Below are positions 35,050 to 46,795 of a DNA stretch of 64,000 nucleotides, piece after piece. Where the stretch lies: NCBI GenBank assembly GCA_027886185.1, contig WOAB01000319.1, positions 1,364,001-1,428,000 of the forward strand, in the 5' to 3' direction. Both the position numbers and the translations under genes were made by a program. Numbering within the stretch: the stretch's first letter is position 1; every line of letters begins with the position of its first letter. The stretch comes from Rheum nobile. Taxonomy: Eukaryota; Streptophyta; Magnoliopsida; Caryophyllales; Polygonaceae. The notes under the pieces are model-generated. The model did not search any database and was not told where the DNA came from. It was given only the letters and a program-made list of their open reading frames with translations.

Positions 35050-35480
35050 TAGTGTGTGCGCCCCACTCATGTTGAGTGGGCTAGCCCATAGGTGCGTCTC
35101 GGCCCATCCGAGTGTCGCGCCTCTATTTATGCCAAACTCGGCTCTTGTAAACAGTTCACGTCAATTTTAATTCTAAGTGATTGTTGAGCATTTCGTCTCC
35201 TCTCTTAGATCGACGTCACAAAACCTCTGACTTCTCATATCCTTCACCTCTGCCGTCGACGCTATGGCCCTCACTCGATTCCTTCGAGTATATCCATCAC
35301 CTCCGTTGTCGATGCTACGGCCACACTCGAACCTTTGAGTCTATCTTTCGATCGAAGCCGTCCTAAGGCCACGATCTAGATCCATCACCACCACTGCCTC
35401 CATCGAGTCGTGATACTCCTCTCGTCTCACCTCCGTGTTCCTCCGCGTCCACATCGACCACGTACTCATCTTCAAAGTTA
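35050..35480 (+). repeat. Probable chromovirus 3' LTR
   Basis: The segment beginning TGTGTGCGCCCC carries an internal inverted CCCACTCATGTTGAGTGGG, a TATA-like CTATTTATGCC at 35122 and a C/T-rich downstream tract. A phrase on GACGCTA..GGCC..CTCGA is repeated around 35253 and 35310. No second LTR is available for comparison, so limits are uncertain. Confidence 0.4.
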
Positions 35481-35483
35481 TTC

Positions 35484-35708
35484 GTGCAATTCATCAAGGC
35501 CCAAGGGCAAGGGTTCCACGGTAAACCTCTAAAGACAAGAACGGTGACTCACATCAAGATATGGATCCTCGCCGCCACGACACTTATGCTGGCATTCGGA
35601 GATAGGGACGCATCAATCAACCACCAAGTTATCATTACGGCTGATGTGCAAGAGCCGAATAAACCACTCGGAGTTGCGTACAAGGCGGCGGCTACATTTT
35701 GTCACTAA
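35484..35708 (+). CDS. Unrecognised 74-codon ORF between two retroelements
   Basis: The frame begins MQFIKAQGQGFHGK and has one hydrophobic stretch (IWILAATTLMLAF, about residues 26-38). I recognise no domain. A TACATTTTGTCA phrase flanks its end twice (35691 and 35721). It could be chromovirus leader sequence, a captured host exon or chance. No promoter or splice evidence supports expression. Confidence 0.2.
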   Translation: MQFIKAQGQGFHGKPLKTRTVTHIKIWILAATTLMLAFGDRDASINHQVIITADVQEPNKPLGVAYKAAATFCH

Positions 35709-35761
35709 GTTACTGTGTGCTACATTTTGTCATAACTTCAGATCCTCCTATATGTAATCTT

Positions 35762-36265
35762 TGTTGGGCCATGATTTTGCAATGGATCGACCCATTACGA
35801 ATAGATTCTAGAAGATTTGGGCAGAGACCACAAGGAAACTGTTGACTCTAAGAGATGTTGAGGAGATCTCAGACGACTGGCAACGGCTCGACGGCTCCAA
35901 CAAATCTCGGGTAGTTTTACTAGATTAGTTGTGGATCTTGTATAAATACGGTAGAATCCCCTATGTAGCATATACGATATCAGAGTCTGAAAACACAAGC
36001 ATTATTTTGTTTCTCTCAAGATTGTTCGTTGAAGGGAATTTCTCTACGATTGTGCCCTTTGCTTGAATATTTAGTCGACCGACGACTAAATTCTTCGATT
36101 CACTAAGCTTTTTATTCTAATGAGATAAGCTTCTTCTTACATTTATTCAATTTTGTTCATCTTATTATTGTTTGATGTGGATAGTCTAGATATATCAATC
36201 TTGTCGTTGTCTAGTTATCCCATTTGAGGCGATTTAGGTTGATTTGATCTTTTTGCCCCAAAACA
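35762..36265 (+). repeat. 5' LTR of Retand-type element 2
   Basis: It starts TGTTGGGCC and ends CCCCAAAACA, 504 bp, with a TATA-like TGTATAAATA at about 35938. The ends match those of the LTR at 12816; the middle is diverged and shorter. The left flank is ATCTT. The primer region GTATGGCGCCCACCGTGGGG is at 36266-36285. Confidence 0.85.
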
Positions 36266-36310
36266 GTATGGCGCCCACCGTGGGGCATCTAGCCAACTAC
36301 CAATTCAATC

Positions 36311-37583
36311 ATGGCCGATTCCGGAAATCTCATGATCATCGTCGATGTCCAAACTCAAACTGATGCCCTGGTCGAAAATCAAACCGAAGACGTCACCAAT
36401 CCTCCCATGCTAGACAACGAGATCCAGAAACTGGCGAAGAACATGAGTGTCCTCCAAGAAGAATTGGCCTAGCAACGCCTGAGAACCGAAACCTTGAGCA
36501 CCTAATCCGAAGCTGAGATCGCACGGCTAACTCGTGAAAACGAACTTTTGAAATCGCAGGTAAACTCGGCCGCATTGGCCCCAAGAGGATCAAGGCGCAT
36601 AGTCAATACTGAGGGCCTCCAAACACGCCTCAACATGGATGGGGTAATCACGACGCCCATGGCACCAATCACTCACAGCGTCGCTCAACCCATTGGTACG
36701 TTTCAAACTCCCCCAATCAATGCTTTCGCGACTAACATTCCAATTGTCGCGATCGAGTCCACCGAGGCTCGAGTAGCCCCTCCGCAGGTTACCATGCCAA
36801 TAGATCTCCAAACCTTTATACAACAAGCCATCATCGAGCACATGAAGACTTTGGACGATCGCATCGCTCAGATTTCGGGAGTCCCACAACATATCGAAAA
36901 GGAAGCGATCGATGGATACGAAGACTCAACCTTCGTGGAAGAAATCACACGCGTCGAGATCCCAAAGAAGTTTCACGTCCCCAACATGCCCAACTACGAC
37001 GGGACCAGAGACCCCGACGATCATATCTCCTTTTACAAACAAAAATTAATGACTATCTCTATTCCAAGAGGGAATCGCGAAGCGGTCATGTGCAAAAGCT
37101 TTGGCACGACCCTCGCATGACCCACGCTAACTTGGCTCATGCATTTACCACAGGGTTCGATTGCATCGTTCGCCGACCTAGTCAATTCATTCAAGATCCA
37201 GTTTGCCAGCAGCAGAAGACTGGAAACGCAATCAGGCGACCTATACAAAATCGTGAAAAGGTACGGTGAACCTTCAAGGGATTATCTTAACGGGTATAAC
37301 AAAGAAAAGGTCGTGATCCCGCATTGTGATGTCCCAACGTCAATTGAGGCCTTCCGTCGGGGACTGATCAGGGGCAGCGAACTCTATCGCGAGATGACCA
37401 AGTACTCGTGCCGAAGCTTCAAAGACATACATGCCAAAACCATGGCTCAAGTCAGACTAGAAGACGAAGAACCTACGAAAGCGGACAAAGCCCTGACCGA
37501 GTCGACTGAAGATCATCCTCGGACCACCGACGCGATAGGAGACACCAATCGTACCCCAAGGGATGAAGCGACCAAAGCCAGGT
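36311..37583 (+). pseudogene. Retand-type Gag, copy 2
   Basis: It starts MADSGNLMIIVDVQTQ at 36311, has an N-terminal coiled coil and two stops (about 36469 and 36502), then an open stretch 36548-37120. The Gag fold includes YDGTRDPDDHISFYKQKLM and SFGTTLA followed by a TGA at 37118. It resumes with LPQGSIASFADLVNSFKI. The copy retains about 90 residues (around 36600-36900) that copy 1 lacks or has lost. Confidence 0.85.
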
Positions 37584-38920
37584 AAACAACTCTTATGACA
37601 AGAACCAAGACTGGAAGAACAACACGGATCTACCCCCCGAAGGTCCATTCCTACAACTTTAACATTTCCATATCGGAACTCGTCAAGAGTTTCAACAGGT
37701 ATGGGGAAGACGTAAGATGGCCTTGAAAGAGTAACAAGCTGGATTCCAAGAAAGACATGAGCCGGTGGTGCGAGTTCCATGGAGATCATGGTCACACGAC
37801 TGATGAATGCATCGCACTATGCAAAGAGGTCGCGAGGTTTCTCGCGCAGGGACTCTTGTATGACGTCATTTGCGATAAGGCAAAGGCGACACTAGATCGA
37901 AGAGATTAGGTAACAACCAATCGACCCTCGTCTTCAATACATACTAAGATTATTAACACCATTTCAAGAGGGTCGGACGTGTGTGGAAACACATACTCGG
38001 CCTCCAAAAGATACGCCAAAGAAAGCAAATGTGACAAACCAGCCCGATCGGAGACACGACGACCATATGTTACGGACGCGCCTGCCATCACCTTCGACGA
38101 CTCCGAGGCCGAAAAACTAGGCGACCACCACGACGGCCTGGTAATATATTTGTCAATTGGCAACTGTCTCATACGCCGAGTATTGATCGACAAAGGTAGC
38201 TCCATAAACTTGTTGACACTAGACGCCTTGAAGGGTATGGGCCTAAGCGAGGACGATTTAACCCGAAAATCAAATCCACTGGTTAGGTTCAGTGGAGAAG
38301 TCAAACATACCATCAGCGAAATAGTGTTGACACTGGTTAGGTTCACTGGTTAGGTTCAGTGGAGAAGTCAACCAACAGGTAAAGTTCTTGATACTCGAAT
38401 ACTCGTTTCCTTATAACGCAATCCTTGGCAGACCCTAGATACATGCAATAAAGTTGTACCATCCACGTATCATCAAAGAATGCTACATTACATCAATGAA
38501 AGAGGCGGTCGAGCGACAGTCGGCGTAGCAATAACAGGACGGCGAGGGGACCAAATGATACGTCGAACCAGAAATGGAATAACTAGACGAAATCATATTG
38601 GATCCTTCAAAGCCGAAACAAAAGGTAAGGGTCGGTTCAGATATAAATGACTCGACCATGGCTAGTCTGGTGGAATTTTTACGATCTAATGTTGATTGCT
38701 CGCCTAGTCACATGAGGATATGGTAGGAATTCCACCCGATGTTATCACTCACAAGTTAAATGTAGATCCATCTTACCCTCCAGTCAAACAAAAAAGAAGA
38801 AAATTCGCACCAGAGCGGAACAAAATCATAGACAACGAAGTCAAAAACTTGCTGGAAACAAGTAAAAATCAAGGAAGTTGTTTTGGACGGAAAATGACCA
38901 ATCGATCTTTTATCCGTTGA
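37584..38920 (+). pseudogene. Retand-type knuckle, protease and RT start, copy 2
   Basis: CEFHGDHGHTTDECIAL lies near 37770. The protease block reads VLIDKGSSINLL (about 38180), with lysine in place of the threonine of D-T-G. The start of reverse transcriptase (PDVITHKLNVDPSYPPVKQK) lies near 38730 and ends where the next LTR is inserted. Multiple frameshifts are present. Confidence 0.8.
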
Positions 38921-41412
38921 TTTGAGGGGTAACGATAGTTAGGGTGATAAATCTACTCCGTTTGATGAGAACAAGTGATTACAAATGGTAATTTCATGAT
39001 ACAAGAGAGGAAGAAGAAGGTTACAACATGAATAGTCGAAGAAGACGAGATGGTCGGACCAGATTACAAGTGTCGGTCGGACTAAACAACGTTGGACAAG
39101 ATAGAATATATAAAAATGAGAGTTCGGTGATGAGAGTACAAATGGTTGTTGCTGAAAATGGAGTGTTGTAGAATGTCCTTTGAGGCTTCTCCTAGAGTAT
39201 TATTTATACTTGCTTGATCCCTCCCTAAATGTTCTTGATCTCTCCTTAAATGATCTTGATCTTCTCTTTGATTCTGCATTAATTACGCTTGATCTCCTCT
39301 TAATAAGCCTTGATCCTCTCTTAAAGATGGTTGATTCCTTCCTTGATGGCTGAAATAATGCATATAGCCGTTGCAAATCTCGGAGTTGTTATACTTAAAG
39401 GAGAAAATCTCGCTGGTCCGTTGCGTTCAGGAATCAAGCGACGGTCGCATGGCTCACGTCCGACAGGTCTGATGCGTCTGACGGTTGCGTCAGACAGTTG
39501 ATGCCCATTGAACGAGTAGTCAATTTTCCGACCCCAACAATTGCCCCAAATTCATCTTAGTCATCGATGCAAGGCGGTGGATGAGATGAATTTCAAGTCT
39601 TCAAGGGAATCGTCCTTCAGCAATTTCGATTTGCCTGAACTCGTCCTGCTATGTAGATAGTCGATGAATTGATGTGATGTGACGTTGCTTGTGTAAAAGC
39701 TTTTGTCTTTGAAAGTGTTGAATTGACGTTTTTAGCCATCGGGCGTTAACTCCGTAAATGTATATTGTATTGTACCGCCGTTTGCGTAAAAGCTTTTATT
39801 GGTGGGTCGTGTGTAAGTTGTAGCCTTGTGAGGCGTTAACTTTGTAAATGTGTACTGCGCAGGTTTGTGTATTTGTAGGTACCGTATGTAGGGTTTGTCA
39901 CCCGTAATGTGTGTTAGTCATGACGTTTGTGTAGATCGAGGAGGAAAGCAGTTTGTTTGTTGCGTAAATAAGATGGGTTCCCTTGTGTAAGGTGGGCAAT
40001 GTGCCGCTGAACCGTAAGTCGTCTCCCCGTGTACCGATCGATCGTGTAAATGTAGTGTAAGCTCTTTTTGTGGATGACTGGATCCAACATGTATGTTAAG
40101 GGTCGTCACCCGTATGTATGTAAATGTAACGCGACATGTCAAGTCGATTTGTTCGTAGTTGATTTTGATGTTGTGTTGTATTCGTCATACTGAATAGATT
40201 CGTCATGTACCTTGTAGGATCAAAAAGACATGGTAGGATTTGGTGCTCGAGTTTATCGACAATCCTCCAATAGTCATGTTAGCAATCATGTCAAGTAATA
40301 GTATATGGCGAGAATATATTTAAAATTGAAATGACACGAATGTAATCGTAGGTCGACATGCAAAAGTCAAATTATTTTGTAATTCGAAAAGCGATAATCC
40401 AAAGATGCGATGAGTGCAAATAGTAAATGATAATGATAATACGTAATAAATTACTTAGAAAAGATATGGATGAAACCTATTGTCCCTTCGATGATGCGTC
40501 GTCCTTTCGAGTGCGTCTTCTTCGAGTCGAATTTGAGTCGTTGCCTTAGCTTGGGCGTCTTCAAAGGTCTTACATGGGTACCTTGTGAGATCTTCATAGA
40601 GATCCCCTTCTTTATCGAGTCCTTGGCGGAACGCTTCTATGGAGGTCGGGATGTCGCAATTGAGGATCCCAATTTTCTCCCGGTTAAACCGCTTCAAGTA
40701 GTCCCTTGTCGTTTCGTCGTGCCCCCGTTCGGTAGATTGACGAACCAGGTAAGGGCTGGTCCGTCAGACACGGTCGTGTCGTCTGGTCTGATCACGTCGT
40801 TGGATCCTGTCGTCTTGTCAGATCCGGTCGCATCGTCAGGTCAGGTCGCCTCGTCAGATCTGGTCGCCTTGCTTGGTCGCCTATATTAAGGAGTCGACCT
40901 TGTCTTGAGTTTGAGATGTTGGACCTGATTTTTTCTCGTAGGGACTCGTTTTGAAGAGTCAACTGTGCTATCTTGGCATCGGTTTGAGCTTTTTGGGCAG
41001 CCATCTCGATGATCTGGGCCTTTTGGAGATCTAGTGTTCTCCTCAATGAGTCGATCCCTTTTGAGAGGTCATCCATGGTGACTTGCCCCTGTCCTCCTTG
41101 CATGGCCACGAATTGGATGTGTTTAAATTAGGAAGTAGATGAATCAGGATTATCTAACTATCGGCCCCACGGTGGGCGCCAAATTATTTTGGACGGAAAA
41201 TGACCAATCGATCTTTTATCCGTTGATTTGAGGGGTAACGATAGTTAGGGTGATAAATCTACTCCGTTTGATGAGAACAAGTGATTACAAATGGTAATTT
41301 CATGATACAAGAGAGGAAGAAGAAGGTTACAACATGAATAGTCGAAGAAGACGAGATGGTCGGACCAGATTACAAGTGTCGGCCGGACTAAACAACGTTG
41401 GACAAGATAGAA
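38879..41412 (-). mobile_element. Gag-only (TR-GAG-like) minus-strand element
   Basis: The 3' LTR is 38879-39539 (TGTTTTGG...CCCCAACA on the plus strand, 661 bp; a minus TATAAATA at about 39205). Internal 39540-41164 holds an untranslated region and partial Gag only. The primer site is 41165-41182 and the 5' LTR begins at 41185. That LTR is cut at 41412 after about 228 bp, over which it differs from 38879-39107 at very few bases. No protease or polymerase is present. Bases left of the 3' LTR are GAAGT; the right flank is lost. Confidence 0.85.
40455..41109 (-). pseudogene. Partial Gag of the gag-only element
   Basis: On the minus strand it begins MAMQGGQGQVTMDDLSKGID at 41109. A coiled coil follows (about residues 20-75), then a repeated RRPDLT-type run encoded by a minisatellite (40760-40885). 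A separate frame holds the Gag C-terminal half (CDIPTSIEAFRQGLDKE, YPCKTFEDAQAKATTQI). The central Gag fold is missing, so the protein could not form a normal capsid. Confidence 0.75.
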
Positions 41413-41413
41413 G

Positions 41414-42080
41414 ATCGCCCTCACCCTTCTGATCTTCATCACCTAAGCCGATGATTTTGAAGAGGTCGACACCAGGGTTCCCGTTTGGATACAAGAGCTC
41501 CCTGCTTGCCCGCTCATCCTCCGCGTTCTAGGACGAGTGACCCCCCGCAACAAACTCCTCCATCATCTCAATACGGGACTTGATACAAAATTAGGCACCT
41601 ACGTCGGTTGCGATTTGTGCGTCCTTCACCTAGATCACCTTGATGTCGCTCTCAAGATCTTCAACACATGCTTGAGCCCCCTTTATCTTCTTCTCAGCAT
41701 GGGCAAGTTTACTTTTGACCGATTTTATGCGACTGTTGACAGAAGTGATATGGGTCTCGGCCTGACTAACACGTTTGTCGGCCCTATCACTCAGCTCTTG
41801 CAGAGTCGAAAATGCCGCCAAGGAATATTGGAGGGTATGTACACATAAGGCCATGTAATCAACTACTATGTAAAAACGAAGAAGAAAAGAGAGTACAAGT
41901 AAATTTCCATATACCTTCCAAGTCGCCGCTCCCGCTTCGTTGATGCAGTCGATTTGGTCTCTGAGATCTGCCGCCGCTTTGCCTGCTCGGTTTTCTCTCC
42001 GAGCTGCTGTCGGTTTGTGGATTTGCTCCGCTCGTCGCTGCAACTCCAATCGCATGCCTGTCCGTCGCCTTCGTCAAGGC
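41414..42080 (-). pseudogene. Coiled-coil protein fragment, possibly with an intron
   Basis: The minus strand gives a Lys/Glu/Ala-rich helix-forming stretch (DRADKRVSQAETHITSVNSR, EKKIKGAQACVEDLESDI). It is followed, after a frame break, by FVAGGHSS and RASRELLYPNGN. A GT...AG interval (about 41915 to 41820) could be an intron joining AATWK to ELSDRAD. I do not recognise the family; it may be a transposon-encoded or captured host gene fragment. Confidence 0.35.
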
Positions 42081-42657
42081 CCGGTTTACAGATCGAGGGT
42101 TCTCCCTCTGCTCTCTGTCTGCTGGCTGATTTGGGGCTCTGTTTAGGCGAATTTTGTTGGCTTAGTTGGGGGCTGCTTCTTTATGTGTGTTTTAATCTTT
42201 CGGTTTTTTGATTTTGTGAATTCCTTATGTGTTTTTAGCATGCAGGTTGTTGTTGTTGGTCTTTTGGGGCCCTTTAGGCATGGTCGTGATGGTTGTTTTT
42301 TGGGTTGTTGGGTCTTTTTGGTTCCCTTTGTACATATTCGTTTGACTTCGGTTGGCTCTGATGTCCAAGGGTCTCTTTCTCAATCTGATGGATTTACTAT
42401 AGTTCTTGGGAGTAAAGCTTTAAAATCAGGTACTGTTGTGGATCCATTGGATGCAGAGGCTCTGGTTTGGAGCCTGTGGTCAGCCAGGGGTACCTTAGAT
42501 TCTGATCTGGAGGCTTTCCGTGGTTTTTTTAATGTCACCGTCAGTAGTCCTTGCCTTCTTCTGGCAATGGTTTTATTTTCTGTTTATCAGATGCCTTTTA
42601 CGGCATGTAACCTCTCTCTCTAGTTAATAATATTTGTTATCTCCATAAAAAAAAAAC
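42081..42657 (+). other. Possible retroposed 3' end (LINE-like) with poly(A)
   Basis: T/G-rich DNA ends with CTCTCTCTAGTTAATAATATTTG and a run of ten A at about 42646, resembling a plant LINE 3' end. A 146-codon frame (42183-42623) shows no domain that I recognise. No target duplication was identified. Confidence 0.3.
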
Positions 42658-43100
42658 AAGTCTTTATTTTTGAATTTTTACACTTAGTTACCTCTTTTTT
42701 AGTTTTTTTGCATTTATCCATCCATTATATCTTCAAATTTATCAAAAAACATACTTACTATTATTAATTGCACTGAAACCAGATTTTTGAAAAATAGCGA
42801 TTATAAATTGATTTTTTCGTTCCAGAATTTTACGATTAACCACGTCCATAAATTTATATAAATTAATATTTACATAAAAAATGATACTTGATCGTTTTGG
42901 TACAAATTGAAGAAAATATCGGTTTTAAATCGGGACCAAATTTCAAAAAACAAATAAGAACTAAACTGAAACAAGCTATATTTCAATTTGAACCGAAAAA
43001 TGGTAAATTTAAATTTGAGGCGAAAAAAATAATTCTTCTTGCAATCATTTTCATTTCTTAATTTTTTCAAAAACTTTGGTTTCGGTTTATACAGTCAATA
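42658..43100. other. AT-rich stretch, no gene seen
   Basis: No supported feature; the frames are low-complexity. Confidence 0.5.
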
Positions 43101-43372
43101 TATACTAGGAGAAAAAGCCTCAAACTATCGATGTGAGACTCTCCAATATACCCCCGCAAGTGTGGCGGGCCATACACGGCAACAAGTCACACTTGGCCCA
43201 ACAACCAGGCTCTGATACCATGTGAAAGATCACAATGGGCCAAGACGAACGGACCTAGCAACAAGCCCAAGTGGGGTTCCACCCTAAAACCAATTGGCAA
43301 TAGGGGGAGTAGACCACTTGCTTATATACTAGGAGAAGAAGCCATAAACTATCGATGTGAGACTCTCCAACA
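43100..43372 (-). mobile_element. TRIM, minus strand, 3' LTR truncated
   Basis: The 5' LTR is 43223-43372 (150 bp; minus reading TGTTGGAGAGTCTCACATCG...TCTTTCA). The primer site TGGTATCAGAGC is at 43220-43209. A short internal part ends in the purine run TTGCGGGGGTA, and a 3' LTR of only about 48 bp (43148-43100) follows. It belongs to the family at 21155, 46607 and 54207, sharing the CCCATT...CCAATTGGTTTTAGG core. Confidence 0.8.
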
Positions 43373-43380
43373 TATACTAT

Positions 43381-45578
43381 GGATAATGTTTTATAAAACA
43401 ATTGAAGAAAAATGGGTGATTAAATACAAATAATTTAAGATAAAAGGTGATTTTCCTATAAAAAATTAAGATAAGAAATTATGAAATATAAAAATTCGGA
43501 AAATAAAATGTGGATAAGTAAAAACCCCAAAACGCGAATCATTTTTTTTTTTTTGTAAAAACCCAAAACGCGAATCATATGAAGGCTAGCCGTGACATTG
43601 AGTCAACGTATTTGGAAAGTCGAAATTAAAGCGTCACATGGTGGCTTTGGCGACTTGGCGTAGTTGCTTATCACGTACCGCATTGGAAATGTCGCATTCG
43701 ATCATGCCAAATGAATTTTATTTAGAGTATCAGTAAATAAAACACTAAAACGAAATAACATGGTAGCATTAATATTTATAAGTGGAAATAGAGCTGGAAT
43801 TTGGTATTGCCTTGTAAATTGTTATTCTAAATTCTTCATATATTAATAATGTAAATTGGATTCGACCAACAAAAATCTAAAATTGGATCATTTTTAAATT
43901 TTTATTCCAAATAAAGAATAATAAATTTTAGAAATTCAGTTCAATTTATATAATTGTTTTTATTCTATTTGGAATAACTTAAGCAAACATGCACGAAACA
44001 TTTTTTGTCCTACAACAACAAGGCTACAAGTACAAGTTATATTGGCCATGCTTTTTTTATTTTGTAAATAATTAATAACTATGTTGTCTTTCTGAGAAAG
44101 AACCAATCTAAATTATCATTTCGGATGATCGTAAGGAAAACTTTCAACATAGGATAAAGGGTCTCGTTGGAGCTAAAACTACTGATATGACCAAGAAGGC
44201 GAATAAAATCAATATTATATTTTTTAGAGGTCAGAAAGTCTGCAGTCTGATTTGCTTCTCTGTAGCAGCCTGATATTGGCCATGCTTAACAGCTTGAATT
44301 TTGTTTATAATTCACCACTTGTGATAGTATAAATTAGTATCATAATAAATTAGACGTCGGCGACGAGAATCCGCAACTTCGACAATCCTAAATTTTCTTT
44401 GATTTCCTTTTTGGTGTCTTGCGAATAGAGAAAACATCCAAAGACGGGACTTTGTCTCCCGTTTTACCTCTAACGCTTAACGACTCAAGTCAGATCTACT
44501 CATCTACCCAATTGTCAATGAGGGCTAGGGTATCTAGTAGAGAGAATTGAATGAATAAAAACAATCTACTGCGGATTGGAAGAAAGCATTCAATACATTT
44601 TTTTTTTCTTAATTGGAAGCCTCGACCTTAATGGGCCTTTTGCCTCTTGCTTATTCAAAAAAAGGTTGAAATAATAATAATAAAAAATTAAAGTAAATTT
44701 TTTAATTTTTACCTCCATATCACTCATATCCATTAATTTTAGTATCATTAAGATACTAAAATGTTAGGAAAAAGACCGGAGAGAGAAAATTCAAAAATAC
44801 ATCGATCTTAATTTAAATTTATATATATATTCATGTTAGTAAGGAATATAATAAATATTTTAAAATTTTAAACTCTAATAAAGGAAAAAGATTAATATGA
44901 TTGGTGATTTGGTGGTGAACTAATAATGATAATTCTATGCAATTTACAATAACTAGTTTATGTCATTGCAGTGGTTTTCTACATATGTTAATAACTATGT
45001 GACTTAATATAGGTGGATATATTAAATTTAATAAAATGATTAAATATAATGTTCTCAACAATCTTATTGTAAGAGGCTAAAATAATAATAGATATTTTAT
45101 CAAAACATATAAGCATAGGTTAAGTACTATATATCAAGTTAGAATTATATCCAAAGAACATAATGTGTTATAATATATTGATGGAAAATATTTTTTATTT
45201 TTAGATGTTTGGTTGAGATTTTAGAGTTTAAATTAGTTAATTTAAAAAAAGAACTAATTGATCATACAATAACAGACTAACAGTATAACACTATATAAGC
45301 AAAGTGAGTTCATAATATTCTTCGTATCTTAAAAGAGAATAGATTGTATAATTGATTTTCATATCAACATACGTTGTTTCTAACCTAGCTAAGTTAAAAA
45401 TTCGTAATTGAAACACTATTATTCCAAAAAGAAATAACTATCTAATTTTTTTTTTTAAATCCCTCAATTAATAAAATTCAATAAATTTACAAAATAAGGT
45501 TTATTCTATACAATCGGACATAAATTAGAAAAACTAATCAACATAACATCCAAACACACCAATACAAAGAAACAAAAA
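43381..45578. other. AT-rich intergenic stretch
   Basis: No convincing gene. Only AT-rich DNA with short poly(A/T) tracts is visible; an AATAATAATAATAAAA run near 44671 could be the tail of an old retroposon. Confidence 0.4.
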
Positions 45579-45690
45579 TTGAAAGAAAGATGGATGAACT
45601 GAGTAATGTTTCCTTTTTGGCGTTAAGAGTAATTAGTAAATATTAGCGTCATAAAGAAAACATTACTCAGTTCATCCATCTTTCTTTCAA
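45579..45690. repeat. Perfect 33-bp inverted repeat with 46-nt loop
   Basis: 45579-45611 (TTGAAAGAAAGATGGATGAA...) is the exact reverse complement of 45658-45690. A related GATGAATAAACTGAGTAAATG follows at 45704. An RNA from either strand would fold into a perfect stem. It may be a very small foldback MITE or a young small-RNA precursor; no expression can be inferred. Confidence 0.9.
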
Positions 45691-46560
45691 CTTTTGGCCT
45701 TAAGATGAATAAACTGAGTAAATGTTTATATTTTTATAGTGGTAATTCAGTAAATACGCCTAGTGGGGACCACAAATCAAACCACCCCTCATTTAGAACT
45801 TCTAATCTTATCCCTAAGGAAAACTAATGTCAGTCTAATTATTATTTTTTCATCGAAAAAAAAACACCCCTCATTTACTCTAAGCGGTGGGGCAATAGTG
45901 TTGTACGTAACTATCATACATGATCAATTTGGAAATTTACGTGACTCAATTCGTATATATGATAATGATATGACATAATCTTCTACGACATTTACACATT
46001 CCAGCTACCTTAGTAGTTGAAATAGCTAGTAATGAATTCATGTATGTATTTCGAGAAGGACATCAAACTAAATACGGAGTATAATCTTGCTAGAAATAGA
46101 GAAAAGTCATTTTGATTATTCTACGCAATTATTAAGTAAGTACTTCACTATGTTAAAGTGATCACCGTCCCTTAGCAAGTGGCGTACGTATGTAATTAAC
46201 CATGCCATTCAAACGAAACCAAATTTGGAAACATCAATATATCTCATCACCTTGCAATTAGTAAAGTATTTCTAGCTTAGCCGATAAGTATAACATTTCG
46301 TAATTATCAGGTCAGAAGTTCAGTTTTCCTCACCTCATTGTAATGGCTTAAATACCTCTTAAAAAAAGTTTAAATGATTTTTCTACCCTTGTAAATATTT
46401 GGTAAAATTCATTAATGTTAGAGATTTAATTTTTTAAAACGAATTTAAGCACTCTCTTTCTAAAACAAATATATATCCTAAGAACAATAGAACATACAGT
46501 AGAAAGACAAGAAGTATTTCAAGTATTAGAATATATAGGGCGATAACTTGGTTACTTACT
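45691..46560. other. AT-rich stretch, no gene seen
   Basis: No supported feature; the short frame at 45763-45978 has no recognisable content. Confidence 0.5.
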
Positions 46561-46563
46561 TTG

Positions 46564-46795
46564 TCAAGTGTCAACTGGGCCAGGCCAGTTACCACTTGAG
46601 GGGGCGTGTGAAGATAACTTATCCCACATCGGAAAATTGGGACTAAATAGCCTAGTATATAAGCTTAGTGAACTACTCCTCCTATTGCCAATTGATTTTA
46701 GGATGGAACCCCACTGGGCTTATGTGCTAGGCCCATACGCGCATGTGTACACGGACTGACACGTCACCCATTTATCGACCCACCGGACTTTAACA
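46564..46795 (+). mobile_element. TRIM remnant: internal end, polypurine tract and LTR
   Basis: GTCAACTGGGCCAGGCCAGT and the purine tract ACTTGAGGGGGCG lead into an LTR, 46607-46795 (TGTGAAGATAAC...ACTTTAACA, 189 bp). Sequence and order match the 3' parts of the TRIMs at 22190-22408 and 54490-54725. The 5' LTR is absent. Confidence 0.85.

Larger units (their letters stand above)
30105..35480 (+). mobile_element. Chromovirus (Ty3-gypsy), 5' truncated
   Basis: Gag, protease, reverse transcriptase, RNase H and integrase appear in gypsy order without a 5' LTR or primer site. The 3' side has a probable LTR or U3-R at about 35050-35480. Integrase and its C-terminal extension resemble plant chromoviruses of the CRM/Galadriel group, a placement by eye. 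Stops and frameshifts break every domain at least once. GC content is clearly higher than in its neighbours. Confidence 0.85.
35762..38878 (+). mobile_element. Ty3-gypsy element 2, Retand type, truncated
   Basis: It parallels element 1 from LTR through Gag and protease and ends early in reverse transcriptase at 38878, where a minus-strand LTR begins. It lacks the MITE and solo LTR seen in element 1, so it gives the uninterrupted layout for comparison. A small tandem slip of GTTAGGTTCA(C/G)TGG occurs near 38335-38362. Confidence 0.88.
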
